A stretch of 64,000 nucleotides of DNA from CAKZQX01 sp034436755 (GCA_034436755.1 DAOTVB010000074.1:1-64000); one strand, 5' to 3'. Positions 18,877 through 27,826 are shown, numbered from the stretch's first letter. Made by a program: numbers and translations. The notes: generated by a model from the letters alone, not told the origin.

Positions 18877-19957
18877 CACTGATCACCGACGACAAGATAA
18901 ACCTATTCGTAAATGCCTCGTCCACTTCCACCGACTGCGTCAGTAGTTCGGTCTCCCGCATAAAGGTCTGCGTTGCTTCCCAGTCCTGCGGATCGCTGTA
19001 ACCCAGTTCGGCCTGCTCCGTCACTGCGCTCGACCAGTAGGGCAGACTCGCCTGAAGCACTTCGCGCTGCAACTCCGCATCGCCCAACTCTGCTTCGGGA
19101 ATATATTCCAGGCTCAGGTCAAACGCCTCGTCAGGGTTATCCAGCGTATCCTGAAGACCCCGCATGGTTGCCTGCACAAATGCCTGGACCAGTTCGGGCT
19201 CCTGGTCGATCAGATCTGCGTGGGTGACAATGCCGTCCGAGACCAGCGGGAACATATCGGCCACGCGCAGCACACTTACCTCCTCGCCCTGCGCCTCCAG
19301 CAGGAGCGGCTCATTCATCGCATAGCCGGTCGCAACATCGACCCGATCCTCAAGCACCGCCTGCGCCTGTGCAAAGCCGATCTCCTGGATATTCAGATCG
19401 CTCTCCTGCATATCGTTGGCGTAGAGCAGTGCCAGCAGCGCATAGTAACTGGCCCCAAAGCGCCCCGGAATGCCGATGCTTTTGCCCTGCATATCCTCAA
19501 CCGAGTTGATCGCATTTGCCGCTTTGCTGAAGAAGACCACCGGAAACTCCTGGTAGATCGTCGCCACCGTCACCACCGGCAGCCCCTGCTGGCGCGCCAG
19601 CAAGACCGAGGTCGCCCCGGCCATCGCAAACTCAACATCACTGTCAGGCCAGGTTGCCACCCGCTGCATCACATCGTTCTCAAAGTTGTAGTCAAATGTT
19701 ACGTCAAGTCCCGCATCGGCATAGTAACCTTTGCTATCGGCGACATAGAACATCGCAAACTGCACATTGGGAATAAAGGACATTGCCATTGTCACCGGGC
19801 GCAACGCATCTACCGCCGCCGGCACCTCAGTCGCACTGACTTCCGGCGCTACCCCGGTCTCGTCGGCTTCCGGCTCCGTCCCAACCCCACATGCCACCAG
19901 CAGCGTCATGATTATGCAAACTGAAGCATAGCGCAAGCCGCGCAGATAGCGCACCAT
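18869..19957 (-). CDS. ribY: Riboflavin ABC transporter substrate-binding lipoprotein, RibY-like
   Basis: 362 residues. The N-terminus has a lipoprotein signal with lipobox LVAC (cysteine near residue 22), so the protein is tethered to the outer face of the membrane. The mature part belongs to the NMT1/THI5-like family: MAMSFIPNVQFAMFYVADSKGYYADAGLDV, here cited as FIPNVQFAMFYVADSKGYY, then GIPGRFGASYYALLALLYAN and ATGYAMNEPLLLEAQG. The family normally binds thiamin pyrimidines, but the FMN riboswitch upstream points to riboflavin. RibXY systems of this type were predicted in Chloroflexus by comparative genomics. It lies 32 bp downstream of ribX. No ATPase gene is adjacent. Confidence 0.8.
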   Translation of the reverse strand: MVRYLRGLRYASVCIIMTLLVACGVGTEPEADETGVAPEVSATEVPAAVDALRPVTMAMSFIPNVQFAMFYVADSKGYYADAGLDVTFDYNFENDVMQRVATWPDSDVEFAMAGATSVLLARQQGLPVVTVATIYQEFPVVFFSKAANAINSVEDMQGKSIGIPGRFGASYYALLALLYANDMQESDLNIQEIGFAQAQAVLEDRVDVATGYAMNEPLLLEAQGEEVSVLRVADMFPLVSDGIVTHADLIDQEPELVQAFVQATMRGLQDTLDNPDEAFDLSLEYIPEAELGDAELQREVLQASLPYWSSAVTEQAELGYSDPQDWEATQTFMRETELLTQSVEVDEAFTNRFILSSVISGT

Positions 19958-19989
19958 TCAGCCCCTCCTCATCCTTTATCCTGCCGTAA

Positions 19990-20853
19990 TCAGGCTTCCC
20001 ACTGCACCAGCAACCGCTCCAGCAGCGACACCAGCAGGTAGAGCAGCAGCGTAATCCCGGCCAGCATGATCAGCGCCACAAAGATCAGTGGGGTGTCAAA
20101 GAGACCCCGCGCAATATTGATCAGCGCGCCCAGCCCATAGCGACCCGCCACAAACTCCCCCACCACCGCGCCGGTCGTCGCCAATGCCAGCCCGGTACGT
20201 ACACCGCCGAAGAGCACCGGCAGCGCCAGCGGCACCTCCACAAAGCGCAGCATCTGCCAGCGACTCGCCCCGCTGATCAGCGCCATCTCGCGCAGTTCAC
20301 GCGGGATGCCACGCAACGCCACAATACAGTTAATCAGAATGGGGAAGAAGGTAATCAGCGCGGCAATCAACAGCTTCGACGGCAGCCCCGTCCCAAACCA
20401 GAGCACAATGAGCGGCGCGACGGCCAGCACTGGCACGGCCTGACTGGCGGCCAGCAGCGGCGCAACCGCCCGCTCCAGCCAGGGCGTATGCGCCAGCAGA
20501 TAGCCCATAAACAACGCCACCACCAGCGCCAATGCAAACCCGCCCAGCGCCTCCGTCAGCGTCGCCGCGACATGCACCCAGAGCAGACCACTGCCGGCAG
20601 CGGCGATCAGTCGCTCCAGCACCAGCGCAGGCCCGGGCAGGATAAACGGTGCATAGCCGCCCAGCAGCACCAGTGCCTGCCAGCCCGCCAGCAGCAGCAG
20701 GAGCGCCACGGGCAACCCCAGCCACTGCCCCGAACGCCCCGAACGCCGCCCCGAAGCCAGACCCGCTTCCGCCGCGCCCCGTTCGTGCGAAACAGCCGCC
20801 TGCGCTGCCAGACCGCGCCGGTGCCGTTGTTGAACCGGAAGAATATCTTGCAC
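19990..20853 (-). CDS. ribX: Riboflavin ABC transporter permease, RibX-like
   Basis: 287 residues starting at GTG 20853, with AAAGGGA nine bases upstream. Six membrane segments and the permease EAA loop are visible (LREMALISGASRWQMLRFVE followed by VPLALPVLFGGVRTGLALA). It belongs to the BPD_transp_1 fold of SsuC/ThiX-type permeases. The first 45 residues are a poorly conserved, Arg- and Ala-rich extension. The gene is the first after the FMN riboswitch and its terminator, so it should be shut off when FMN is plentiful. With RibY it would import riboflavin; the ATPase must be encoded elsewhere or shared. Confidence 0.82.
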   Translation of the reverse strand: MQDILPVQQRHRRGLAAQAAVSHERGAAEAGLASGRRSGRSGQWLGLPVALLLLLAGWQALVLLGGYAPFILPGPALVLERLIAAAGSGLLWVHVAATLTEALGGFALALVVALFMGYLLAHTPWLERAVAPLLAASQAVPVLAVAPLIVLWFGTGLPSKLLIAALITFFPILINCIVALRGIPRELREMALISGASRWQMLRFVEVPLALPVLFGGVRTGLALATTGAVVGEFVAGRYGLGALINIARGLFDTPLIFVALIMLAGITLLLYLLVSLLERLLVQWEA

Positions 20854-20874
20854 AGGTCATCCCTTTCGTTGCAC

Positions 20875-20908
20875 GCAAAAAACCCCGAAGCGTTCGACAC
20901 TTCGGGGC
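20875..20908 (-). terminator. Riboswitch-controlled intrinsic terminator of ribX
   Basis: On the minus strand GCCCCGAAG and CTTCGGGG form a stem around a nine-base loop, followed by TTTTTT. It lies only 22 bp before the ribX start codon and after the FMN aptamer. Its left arm (GCCCCGAAG, 20900-20908) is exactly complementary to CTTCGGGGC in the 5' strand of the aptamer (21324-21332), giving a possible antiterminator. Confidence 0.85.
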
Positions 20909-21117
20909 ATATCCGCGCAGCAGCAGGGTAGCGGCGCACCACACATCTCCATGGCGATATGCAGCAACACACCCGACAGATGCGCACCATTGCCACACCT
21001 GCTAACTACCCGAAACCCATCACACAAACAGCTACACCGAAGCGGGCACCCGGAAGGAGAACCCCCCTGTGCCACTACTGCGCTGTAGCCAATGCTGGAT
21101 AGGTATTACACGTGCGC

Positions 21118-21338
21118 AGACCTTCTCCCATCCGGACTGTACCGTCGGCCCTGGGATCACACCAGAGTCCTGCCTTACGGCTCGCGGGCTCGTCTTCTTA
21201 TCCGTAGTCTGTATGCCATAGTCCGTAGTCTGTACGCCGTACATGTGTCAGTACGGGATACAAATTACGGGATACGGACTACGAACTATGCGAAGAACCA
21301 CCGCCGGTCGGGAATTACACCCTGCCCCGAAGGTCTTT
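21118..21338 (-). promoter_or_regulatory. FMN riboswitch (RFN element) with enlarged P3
   Basis: Read on the minus strand, the conserved blocks appear in order. P1 is AGACCTTC pairing with GAAGGTCT at the far end. Next come GGGGCAGGGTG, AATTCCCGACCGGCGGT, GAGCCCGCGAGCC, GGGCCGACGGTACAGTCCGG and ATGGGAGAAGG. These match the FMN aptamer consensus closely. The variable P3 arm is inflated to about 90 nt by heptamer repeats (GTAGTCC/GTATGCC type) that form a long imperfect inverted repeat of their own. It precedes ribX, consistent with FMN-dependent repression of riboflavin uptake. Confidence 0.95.
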
Positions 21339-21429
21339 TCATAAATGTTCGCTTGTCTAATCCGGAGCATAGCATGCCAGGGGCATAGTGTCAAGTGGGC
21401 AGTTCTTAACTGTTGGTTGTGGTGATTTT

Positions 21430-21480
21430 GAGTGTTGAGTGCTGAGTGTTGAGTGCTGAGTGTTGAGTGTTGAGTGTTGG
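21430..21480. repeat. Heptamer array GAGTGTT/GAGTGCT
   Basis: Seven consecutive 7-bp units with T/C alternation at one position lie in the roughly 400-bp gap between the riboswitch and the multi-PAS gene. The rest of the gap (21481-21743) becomes AT-rich near 21640-21690, where the promoter of the next gene probably lies. I see no gene in it. Confidence 0.85.
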
Positions 21481-21743
21481 GCGGAATCCAACCCGGCCCC
21501 TACTCCGGTTGGTCCGGCTCCGCGCTGCCGGCAGATGGTGACGCATCCTGCGGTTGATTCAGCCACATACATCACCTCACCCCACCACGTTCTCTTCCCC
21601 ATACCACGCGCAACCCGCGAATCTGCATATTCGATATTATTTCATATTGTAATTTTCTTTGCTTCAATTATTAAAATTCACTATAATGACGGGTGCAAGA
21701 TAAGCATCAGGCGACCGACCACAACGACAAAGGAGTTGACCAG

Positions 21744-24533
21744 ATGACGAATGGTTCGGAAACAGCCACTCTCCGTGCGGAGAATGAGCATCTGCGGCAA
21801 CGCGTCACCGAACTCGAACAACAGACGCAACAGCAGCGTGCGCAGATCTACCGCCACGAGCAGATCCTTAATATTCTACCGGCGATGGTTATCACGAAAG
21901 ATACCCACTTCCGGCTGACTTACGGCAATACAGCCTTTCGTGAGCTGTATGGAATGAGTCAGGCAGAACTGCAGGGGATGATCGATGCGGCCTTTAATGA
22001 CCCCGCCTACACTGCGCAGTATGTCGCAGATGATACCCATGTGCTGCAGACCGGCCAGACCCGCGAAGTAGAAGAACCAGTCACCCGGCACGATGGCGTC
22101 GTCCGCACGGTGCAGACCATTAAAGCACCGCTCTACAACGAAGCCGGGCAGATTGACGCCCTCGTCGGCGTGCTGACCGATGTCACCGAGCGGAAGCAGG
22201 CACACGCAGCGTTGAAAGAGCTAAACGCCGAACTGGAGCAGCAGGCAGCAGAGCAGACCGCCACACTTCAGACGTTCAAAACGCTGGTGGAAAATGCCCC
22301 CGACGCCATTGTTATTACCGACGCCGCTGGAGTATTGACCTATGTCAACCCGGCCTTCCGCACCCTGTACGGCTACGGGCGTGAAGCGATTGGGATGATG
22401 ATCCCGGCGTTCTTTCCCGAGACCGAACAAGCACATCTGGCCGAACTGCTCGCGCATATCCAGGAGCATAACCTGTGGCAGGGTGTACTGACCCACCAGC
22501 GCAAGGATGGCAGCCACTTTATCGGGGAGGAGTCAGCCCTGGTTATTCGGAATGCACAGGGCACAGTTCAGGCGATGGGCGCAATTGTCCGCGATATTAC
22601 CGTGCGGAAGCAGCAAGAGGAAGATCTGCGCCGCAGCGAGATCCGCCTGCAAGCGCTGCTGGATGCCATTCCGGATATGATGCTGCGGGTCAGTCAGGAG
22701 CATATCTTCCTCGATTATCGCGAAGCGCAAGATATTGATGCCTATGTCCCGCCGGAAGTCTTTCTGGGGAAACATGTAACCGATGTTCTGCCTCCCGATG
22801 TAGCGGAGAGCATTATCCAGACGGGTACGGAGGTGTTGCGTAGCGGTGAGCGGCAGATGATCGAATATCAGCTTGCCATGTCCGACGGTCTGCACAGCTA
22901 TGATACCTGGGTGGTTGCCAGCGCGGACAACACCTATCTGCTGCTGATCCGCGACAGCACCGAACGGAAGCAGCAGGAGCAAGAGTTGCTGAATGTGAAT
23001 GAGCGACTACGCTTTATTCTGGAAGGGAGCCAGGATGGGGCCTGGGATGCCAACCTGCAGGCCGGTGAGTTCTACTACTCGCCCCGCTTCGCCGAAATGA
23101 TGGGCTACCATCCCGATGAGCTGGCCCCAAGCATTGAGACCTGGATGAGCAACATTCATCCGGATGATGTTGCAAAGGTCAACCAGGCATTGCAAGACTA
23201 CCTGATGGGCCAGACGCCCGTGTACGAATATGAACACCGGCTGGGCCATAAGTCCGGCGCGTGGCTCTGGGTTCTGGCGCGAGGCAAGGTGACACTGCGC
23301 GACGAGCAGGGGAATCCCGTCCGCATGGCCGGCACAATCTCCGACATCACCCAGCGCAAGCGGCAGGAAGAAGAGTTGATCTGGTTTGGTCAGGCGATTG
23401 AGAGTACCAGCGATCTGATCGGCATCTCCGATATCCAGGGACAGTCGCGCTACCACAACCAGGCATTTATTGACCGGCTGGGCTACACGCCCGCTGAACT
23501 CAATGCTGCCGGTGGCCCGCCGGCAATTTATACCGATCCGCAGCAGGCCACCGAGGTCTTCACTGCGCTGCAGCAGGGGCGCTCCTGGACAGGTGAAATT
23601 ACCCTACGAAGCAAAGCCGGTGAAATCGTTCCTATGTTACTGCGCGCAGACGTTATCCGCAATGACGCAGATCAGGCCATCGGGTTCATTGGGGTGCAGA
23701 CCGACATCACCGAGCAGAAACGGCAGCAAGAGGCCCTCCAGATGTTCAAAACGCTGGTGGAGAATGCACCGGATGCTATCTCTGTTGCAACCCTGGAAGG
23801 CGTTGAAGTGTATGCCAATCCCATATTTCAGGAACGTACCGGCTATGGTGAACAGGTGATCGGTAAGCGTGTTCCTGATCTTTATGACGAATCACCGGAG
23901 ATTATTCAACAGATCGTTCAATATGTTATAGAACAGGGTTACTGGCAGGGAGAAAACAACTATTGCCGTCCTGACGGTCAGACCCTCCCCAATCTCGCCT
24001 CGATTTTCCTGGTCAATGATGAGGCCGGCAACCCACGTTTTACAGCAGCCATCGAGAGAGATTTAACCCCGCAACGGGAAGCTGAAGCCGAGCGTGCCGC
24101 CCTCCAGCAGCAGATCATCGACGCCCAACGGGACGCACTGCGCGAGCTCTCCTCGCCACTGATTCCCATCACCGATGAAGTTGTCATTATGCCGTTGATT
24201 GGAACGATTGATAGCCGGCGGGCACAGCAGGTGATGGAAACGCTGCTCGAAGGCATTGCACAGCACCAGGCCGATCTGGTGATCCTGGATATTACCGGCG
24301 TGTCGGTTGTGGATACGCAGGTGGCGCAGGCGTTTATTCAGGCGGCCCATGCCGTGCGCTTGCTCGGCGCGCAGGTGATGCTGACGGGCATTCAGCCGCA
24401 GATTGCGCAAACGCTGGTGCATCTGGGGGTTGACCTGAGTAACATTATCACGCGGGGCAGTCTGCAGGCCGGCATTGCCACGGCGCTGGAGAATGTGAGC
24501 AACGGACAGCAAAAGAGCGGCAGGCAGCGGTAG
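21744..24533 (+). CDS. Multi-PAS sensor with C-terminal STAS domain (RsbR-like)
   Basis: 929 residues from ATG 21744, behind AAGGAG. After a short coiled coil (residues 8-35) come about six PAS/PAC units, recognisable by repeated joints such as VLTDVTERKQ, IVRDITVRKQ, TISDITQRKR and VQTDITEQKR. The last 110 residues form a STAS domain of the RsbR/RsbS kind: SSPLIPITDEVVIMPLIGTI, then LVILDITGVSVVDTQVAQAF and LGAQVMLTGIQPQIAQTL. There is no kinase or output enzyme, so it likely works as a stressosome-type scaffold or sensor that binds partner kinases. Ligands of the PAS domains are unknown. No membrane segment is visible. It stands alone between two repeat-rich gaps. Confidence 0.9.
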   Translation: MTNGSETATLRAENEHLRQRVTELEQQTQQQRAQIYRHEQILNILPAMVITKDTHFRLTYGNTAFRELYGMSQAELQGMIDAAFNDPAYTAQYVADDTHVLQTGQTREVEEPVTRHDGVVRTVQTIKAPLYNEAGQIDALVGVLTDVTERKQAHAALKELNAELEQQAAEQTATLQTFKTLVENAPDAIVITDAAGVLTYVNPAFRTLYGYGREAIGMMIPAFFPETEQAHLAELLAHIQEHNLWQGVLTHQRKDGSHFIGEESALVIRNAQGTVQAMGAIVRDITVRKQQEEDLRRSEIRLQALLDAIPDMMLRVSQEHIFLDYREAQDIDAYVPPEVFLGKHVTDVLPPDVAESIIQTGTEVLRSGERQMIEYQLAMSDGLHSYDTWVVASADNTYLLLIRDSTERKQQEQELLNVNERLRFILEGSQDGAWDANLQAGEFYYSPRFAEMMGYHPDELAPSIETWMSNIHPDDVAKVNQALQDYLMGQTPVYEYEHRLGHKSGAWLWVLARGKVTLRDEQGNPVRMAGTISDITQRKRQEEELIWFGQAIESTSDLIGISDIQGQSRYHNQAFIDRLGYTPAELNAAGGPPAIYTDPQQATEVFTALQQGRSWTGEITLRSKAGEIVPMLLRADVIRNDADQAIGFIGVQTDITEQKRQQEALQMFKTLVENAPDAISVATLEGVEVYANPIFQERTGYGEQVIGKRVPDLYDESPEIIQQIVQYVIEQGYWQGENNYCRPDGQTLPNLASIFLVNDEAGNPRFTAAIERDLTPQREAEAERAALQQQIIDAQRDALRELSSPLIPITDEVVIMPLIGTIDSRRAQQVMETLLEGIAQHQADLVILDITGVSVVDTQVAQAFIQAAHAVRLLGAQVMLTGIQPQIAQTLVHLGVDLSNIITRGSLQAGIATALENVSNGQQKSGRQR

Positions 24534-25048
24534 GGCCGATCTGGTCTGTATGCACGCCAGTTCTGCGCTTGTCTCCGTAGCGTAGGTGGTTACACCGGCA
24601 AGCATCATGTAACCAATCCCCCCCGCCCCGCATCAAATCAACTGAGGGAGGCTGGCTGCTCACAAACAATAGCGAACAGCGAACGAGGAAACACGAACAG
24701 AAGAGAATACGCCCGGCGACTATAGCAACCCTAAATTGGTTGTGAACTGGTTCTTGGGGATTTGCTCCCAACCGCATGATGAACGTTGAACATTAAATCT
24801 GGACATCACCATGCTGGAGTCCCGGCTTCAGCCGGATCAGCGTTCCTGGCAGTAGGCCGCTGTTCCGGCAGGTATTCAACCGGCTAAAGCCGGGACTCCC
24901 GGTCATTTCATATCCGGGCTATGTTTTCAACATTCATAAGGCGACACTACGACACATTGAGGGTGGCGATAGCGGTCGGATCGCCCATCTGTTCTTTATT
25001 CTCTGTTCTTTGTGCTCTGGTCGTCTGTTCGCGCGCAAGGAGGTGCGT
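24534..25048. repeat. Gap with dispersed palindromic repeats
   Basis: About 500 bp without a supportable gene. 24719-24752 is a TATAGCAACCCTAAATTGGT unit that recurs as one end of the element at 31.8 kb. 24815-24905 contains two inverted GGAGTCCCGGCTTCAGCCGG-type palindromes; the same modules recur at 43320-43460. 24985-25020 is a TTCTCTGTTCTTTGT stutter just before the next gene. Confidence 0.7.
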
Positions 25049-26056
25049 ATGTGGAAACTACTGTCGCTCATGCAAAAGAACCTGGTCTGGAGTATTCCGA
25101 CGTTTATGCTGCTGGGGGTGCTCTACGGCTACCTGTACGAGGCTGCGCCGCTGCGTGGCGCGATTATCCCCTTCACCTTCTTGATGGTCTACCCGATGAT
25201 GGTGACGCTTAACATCAAAGAGGTCTTCGCGGGGGGCGATGTCCGGCTGCAGGTGGTGACACAACTGCTGAATTTTGCCCTGATTCCCTTCCTGGGGCTG
25301 GCCGTCGGCAAGTTCTTCTTTGCCGAAACCCCGCTGATCATTGTGGGGCTGCTGCTAACTTCGCTGCTGCCCACCTCCGGTATGACCATCTCCTGGACCG
25401 GGTTTGCGAAGGGGAATATGCCCGCCGCCATCAAGATGACCGTGATCGGGCTGGTGCTGGGCTCGCTTGCCACGCCGTTTTATCTGCAGTTTCTCATGGG
25501 CACGGTGATCTCCATTCCGCTGATGCAGGTCTTTCGTCAGATCGCGCTGATTGTCTTCCTGCCGATGGCCGCCGGCTATGCCACCCAGCGGCTGCTGATC
25601 CGGAAGTTTGGCAAGGAACGGTATCAGAAAGAGCTCAAGCCGCGCTTCCCGGCGATCTCCACCCTCGGCGTGGTGGGGATTGTGTTTATTGCGATGGCGC
25701 TCAAGTCCCGGACGGTGATTGCCGAGCCGACCATCCTGCTGCAACTGCTGCTGCCGCTGGTCTTGCTCTATGGCATCAACTTTCTCTTGAGCACGCTGAT
25801 CGGCAAGTTCTTCTTCCGGCGGGGCGATGCGATTGCGCTGGTGTACGGCACGGTGATGCGGAACCTGTCGATTGCACTGGCGATTGCGATGACGGTGTTC
25901 GGGCCGGAGGGCTCCGAGATTGCGCTGATTATTGCGCTGGCCTACATTATTCAGGTGCAGGCGGCCGCCTGGTATGTGAAGTTTACCGACCGGATCTTTG
26001 GCAAGGCCGACGAGCAGTCGGCTGTGGTCCGGGTTGCCGCACCCAAAGCCGGGTAG
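25049..26056 (+). CDS. BASS/ACR3-like transporter lacking the arsenite cysteine
   Basis: 335 residues from ATG 25049, supported by AAGGAGGT six bases upstream. About ten transmembrane helices; the start MWKLLSLMQKNLVWSIPTFM and the body resemble ACR3 arsenite exporters within the bile acid:sodium symporter superfamily. The discontinuous-helix motif reads LLPTSGMTISWTGFAKGN. Canonical ACR3 proteins have a cysteine here (PCT) that is needed for arsenite transport; this protein has no cysteine at all. It may therefore carry another anion or organic acid. No arsR or arsC gene is nearby. Automatic annotation as an arsenic resistance protein would be unsafe. Confidence 0.75.
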   Translation: MWKLLSLMQKNLVWSIPTFMLLGVLYGYLYEAAPLRGAIIPFTFLMVYPMMVTLNIKEVFAGGDVRLQVVTQLLNFALIPFLGLAVGKFFFAETPLIIVGLLLTSLLPTSGMTISWTGFAKGNMPAAIKMTVIGLVLGSLATPFYLQFLMGTVISIPLMQVFRQIALIVFLPMAAGYATQRLLIRKFGKERYQKELKPRFPAISTLGVVGIVFIAMALKSRTVIAEPTILLQLLLPLVLLYGINFLLSTLIGKFFFRRGDAIALVYGTVMRNLSIALAIAMTVFGPEGSEIALIIALAYIIQVQAAAWYVKFTDRIFGKADEQSAVVRVAAPKAG

Positions 26057-26152
26057 TCGGTCAGTTGATCCGCAGGCGTGAACCTGAATTGCGGTATACT
26101 ATGCCACGCTGAATAGCAGTATACGCGCGAACGGTTTATTGGCGGATCAACT

Positions 26153-26770
26153 ATGCGGGAAGTTTTATTTCTGGGTACGATGCTGGGGATCGGCGCGGCC
26201 TTCGCGGTCGGGCCGATTTTTATGTTAATTGTGCAGGAGGCCGCTACGCGCGGCTTTATCGCGGGGCTGCGCGTGAGCCTGGGTTCGGCGCTGGCCGATC
26301 TGCTGCTGCTGCTTCCGGCGCTGGGGTTTAGTCGGTTGATTCCCGGAGTTGCGCAGGCAACGCTAATAACTGGCCTGGTGGGCATGCTGGTCTTGCTCTA
26401 CCTGGCCGGGGACGCGGCCCGCTCCGCGCGGCGGCTCTGGTCGGGTCAGGCAACGATTACGGCGGCCGGTGGCTGGTCGCTGGGCAAGGGGCTGGTCGGC
26501 AACCTGGCAAACCCGCTGAGCTGGACCTTCTGGTTGACCACGGGTACACCAACGATGCTGCGCGCCTATGCGCTGGCCGGGAGTGCGGGTCTGGTCGGGT
26601 TTACGCTGACCTGGTTCGGGGTGGCGGTGGCGCTGGAGTTGCTGCTGGCCCTGGTCATCGCGCGCACAGGCCAGATGCTGGGAGCGCGCGGGCAGGCAGT
26701 CTTCAATGGGGTTGCGGCGGTGATGTTCCTGGGGATGGCGCTCATGTTGTTGCGGCTGGCGTTGGAGTAA
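26153..26770 (+). CDS. LysE/RhtB family translocator
   Basis: 205 residues, six predicted membrane helices, family-typical length. The N-terminus MREVLFLGTMLGIGAAFAVGPIFMLIV carries the LysE signature (short stretch GPIFMLIVQEAATRG), and GNLANPLSWTFWLTTGTP matches the conserved NP motif of the second half. Members export amino acids or related metabolites. The substrate is unknown. The start has only a weak GGCGGA site. The gene follows the BASS-type transporter by 96 bp on the same strand and is followed by the large tandem array. Confidence 0.85.
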   Translation: MREVLFLGTMLGIGAAFAVGPIFMLIVQEAATRGFIAGLRVSLGSALADLLLLLPALGFSRLIPGVAQATLITGLVGMLVLLYLAGDAARSARRLWSGQATITAAGGWSLGKGLVGNLANPLSWTFWLTTGTPTMLRAYALAGSAGLVGFTLTWFGVAVALELLLALVIARTGQMLGARGQAVFNGVAAVMFLGMALMLLRLALE

Positions 26771-26814
26771 AGCACGATGCAGCGCATATGCCCCCTACTG
26801 CGCTCCACAGAAGC

Positions 26815-27235
26815 ATGGTGCATCAAATGCACCCTACGGCGCTGCGCTCTATTACGGCAGAAGCACGGTGCATCAAATGCACCCTACGGCGCTCGTCTGC
26901 TGCTGCGCTCTATTACGGCAGAAGCACGGTGCATCAAATGCACCCTTCTGCTGCGCTCTACTATGGCAGAAGCACGGTGCATCAAATGCACCCTACGGCG
27001 CTGCGCTCTACTATGGCAGAAGCACGGTGCATCAAATGCACCCTACGGCGCTCGTCTGCTGCTGCGCTCTATTACGGCAGAAGCACGGTGCATCAAATGC
27101 ACCCTACGGCGCTGCGCTCTACTATGGCAGAAGCACGGTGCATCAAATGCACCCTACGGCGCTCGTCTGCTGCTGCGCTCTATTACGGCAGAAGCACGGT
27201 GCATCAAATGCACCCTACGGCGCGCGCCTGCTGGT
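26815..27235. repeat. Eight-copy tandem array of a palindromic unit
   Basis: GGTGCATCAAATGCACC, a 7-bp stem with a CAA loop, occurs eight times (near 26818, 26869, 26930, 26977, 27027, 27088, 27138, 27199). Copies are separated by nearly identical spacers ending in GGCAGAAGCAC. Unit lengths alternate between about 50 and 61 bp because some spacers carry an extra CGTCTGCTGCTG segment, which suggests duplication of a roughly 111-bp double unit. All three forward frames stay open, but none looks like a protein gene. Single relatives of the palindrome occur at 15882 and, degenerated, at 43547. Spacers are not unique, so it is not a CRISPR array. Confidence 0.92.
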
Positions 27236-27466
27236 TACCACGATGCAGCGCATGCATCCGCCTGCCGGCTGAATGGCTTCAGTGCCAGACGGATAGTTGA
27301 CAGATGTTCTACCAGTGCTACAATGATGACACGATGATGATACTGGAGATCTGATAGAAAGGACCGACAAACAGAAAACAAAGAACAAACTGGTTCTGCG
27401 ATAACCGTGCGCACGCAACGTTTTGTTCTGTGTTGCTTTGTTCTCTGTTCTCTATGAGGTATGCCC

Positions 27467-27826
27467 ATGGTTTTGACAGTGACGAGTTCCCTGGAAGATC
27501 TGCGGAACAGCATATTTTATGAAACGCGGGAAGAGTTTGCGCGGCGGCTGGGAATTACGGCTCAGACCTATCGCCGGCTCCTGGCACGCGATCCGGCGAT
27601 TGCCAACCCCACCCGGCGGCAGATTGCGACCCGGCTCGGCGTCCCCCCGCATTTGATTGCCGAACTGGTGCCTCCCCCAACACCGGAACGCCTGGCCGCG
27701 CTCACGGACGCCATCCGGACGGCCAATGCGACCCACGATTGGTATCTCCTGGCTGAGGATGGGAGTGTAACGCCCGCCCCAGAGGTTATCTGCCGGCCCG
27801 ACGATGCGTCCCCCGACAGCGACTGA
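27467..27826 (+). CDS. XRE-like helix-turn-helix protein, putative antitoxin
   Basis: 119 residues from ATG 27467 (GAGG nine bases upstream favours it over ATG 27461). Residues 20-65 form a helix-turn-helix: TREEFARRLGITAQTYRRLL followed by NPTRRQIATRLGVPPHLIAEL. The C-terminal third is Ala- and Pro-rich with acidic residues and no clear fold. Its end overlaps the next gene by 23 bp. An HTH protein overlapping a RelE-like protein is the usual antitoxin-toxin arrangement, so autoregulation of the pair is likely. Function inferred from context. Confidence 0.65.
   Translation: MVLTVTSSLEDLRNSIFYETREEFARRLGITAQTYRRLLARDPAIANPTRRQIATRLGVPPHLIAELVPPPTPERLAALTDAIRTANATHDWYLLAEDGSVTPAPEVICRPDDASPDSD

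Noticed and set aside
25049..26056. Naming the transporter Acr3 (arsenite exporter)
   Set aside because: The essential cysteine of ACR3 proteins is missing and there are no ars neighbours.
26815..27235. CRISPR-like array
   Set aside because: The regularly spaced palindromes have nearly identical spacers and alternate in length; there are no cas genes nearby. It is a tandem duplication.
26777..27337. Three overlapping forward open frames across the tandem array
   Set aside because: All three frames are open only because the unit length is not a multiple of three and the unit lacks stops. There is no ribosome binding site and the products are low-complexity repeats.
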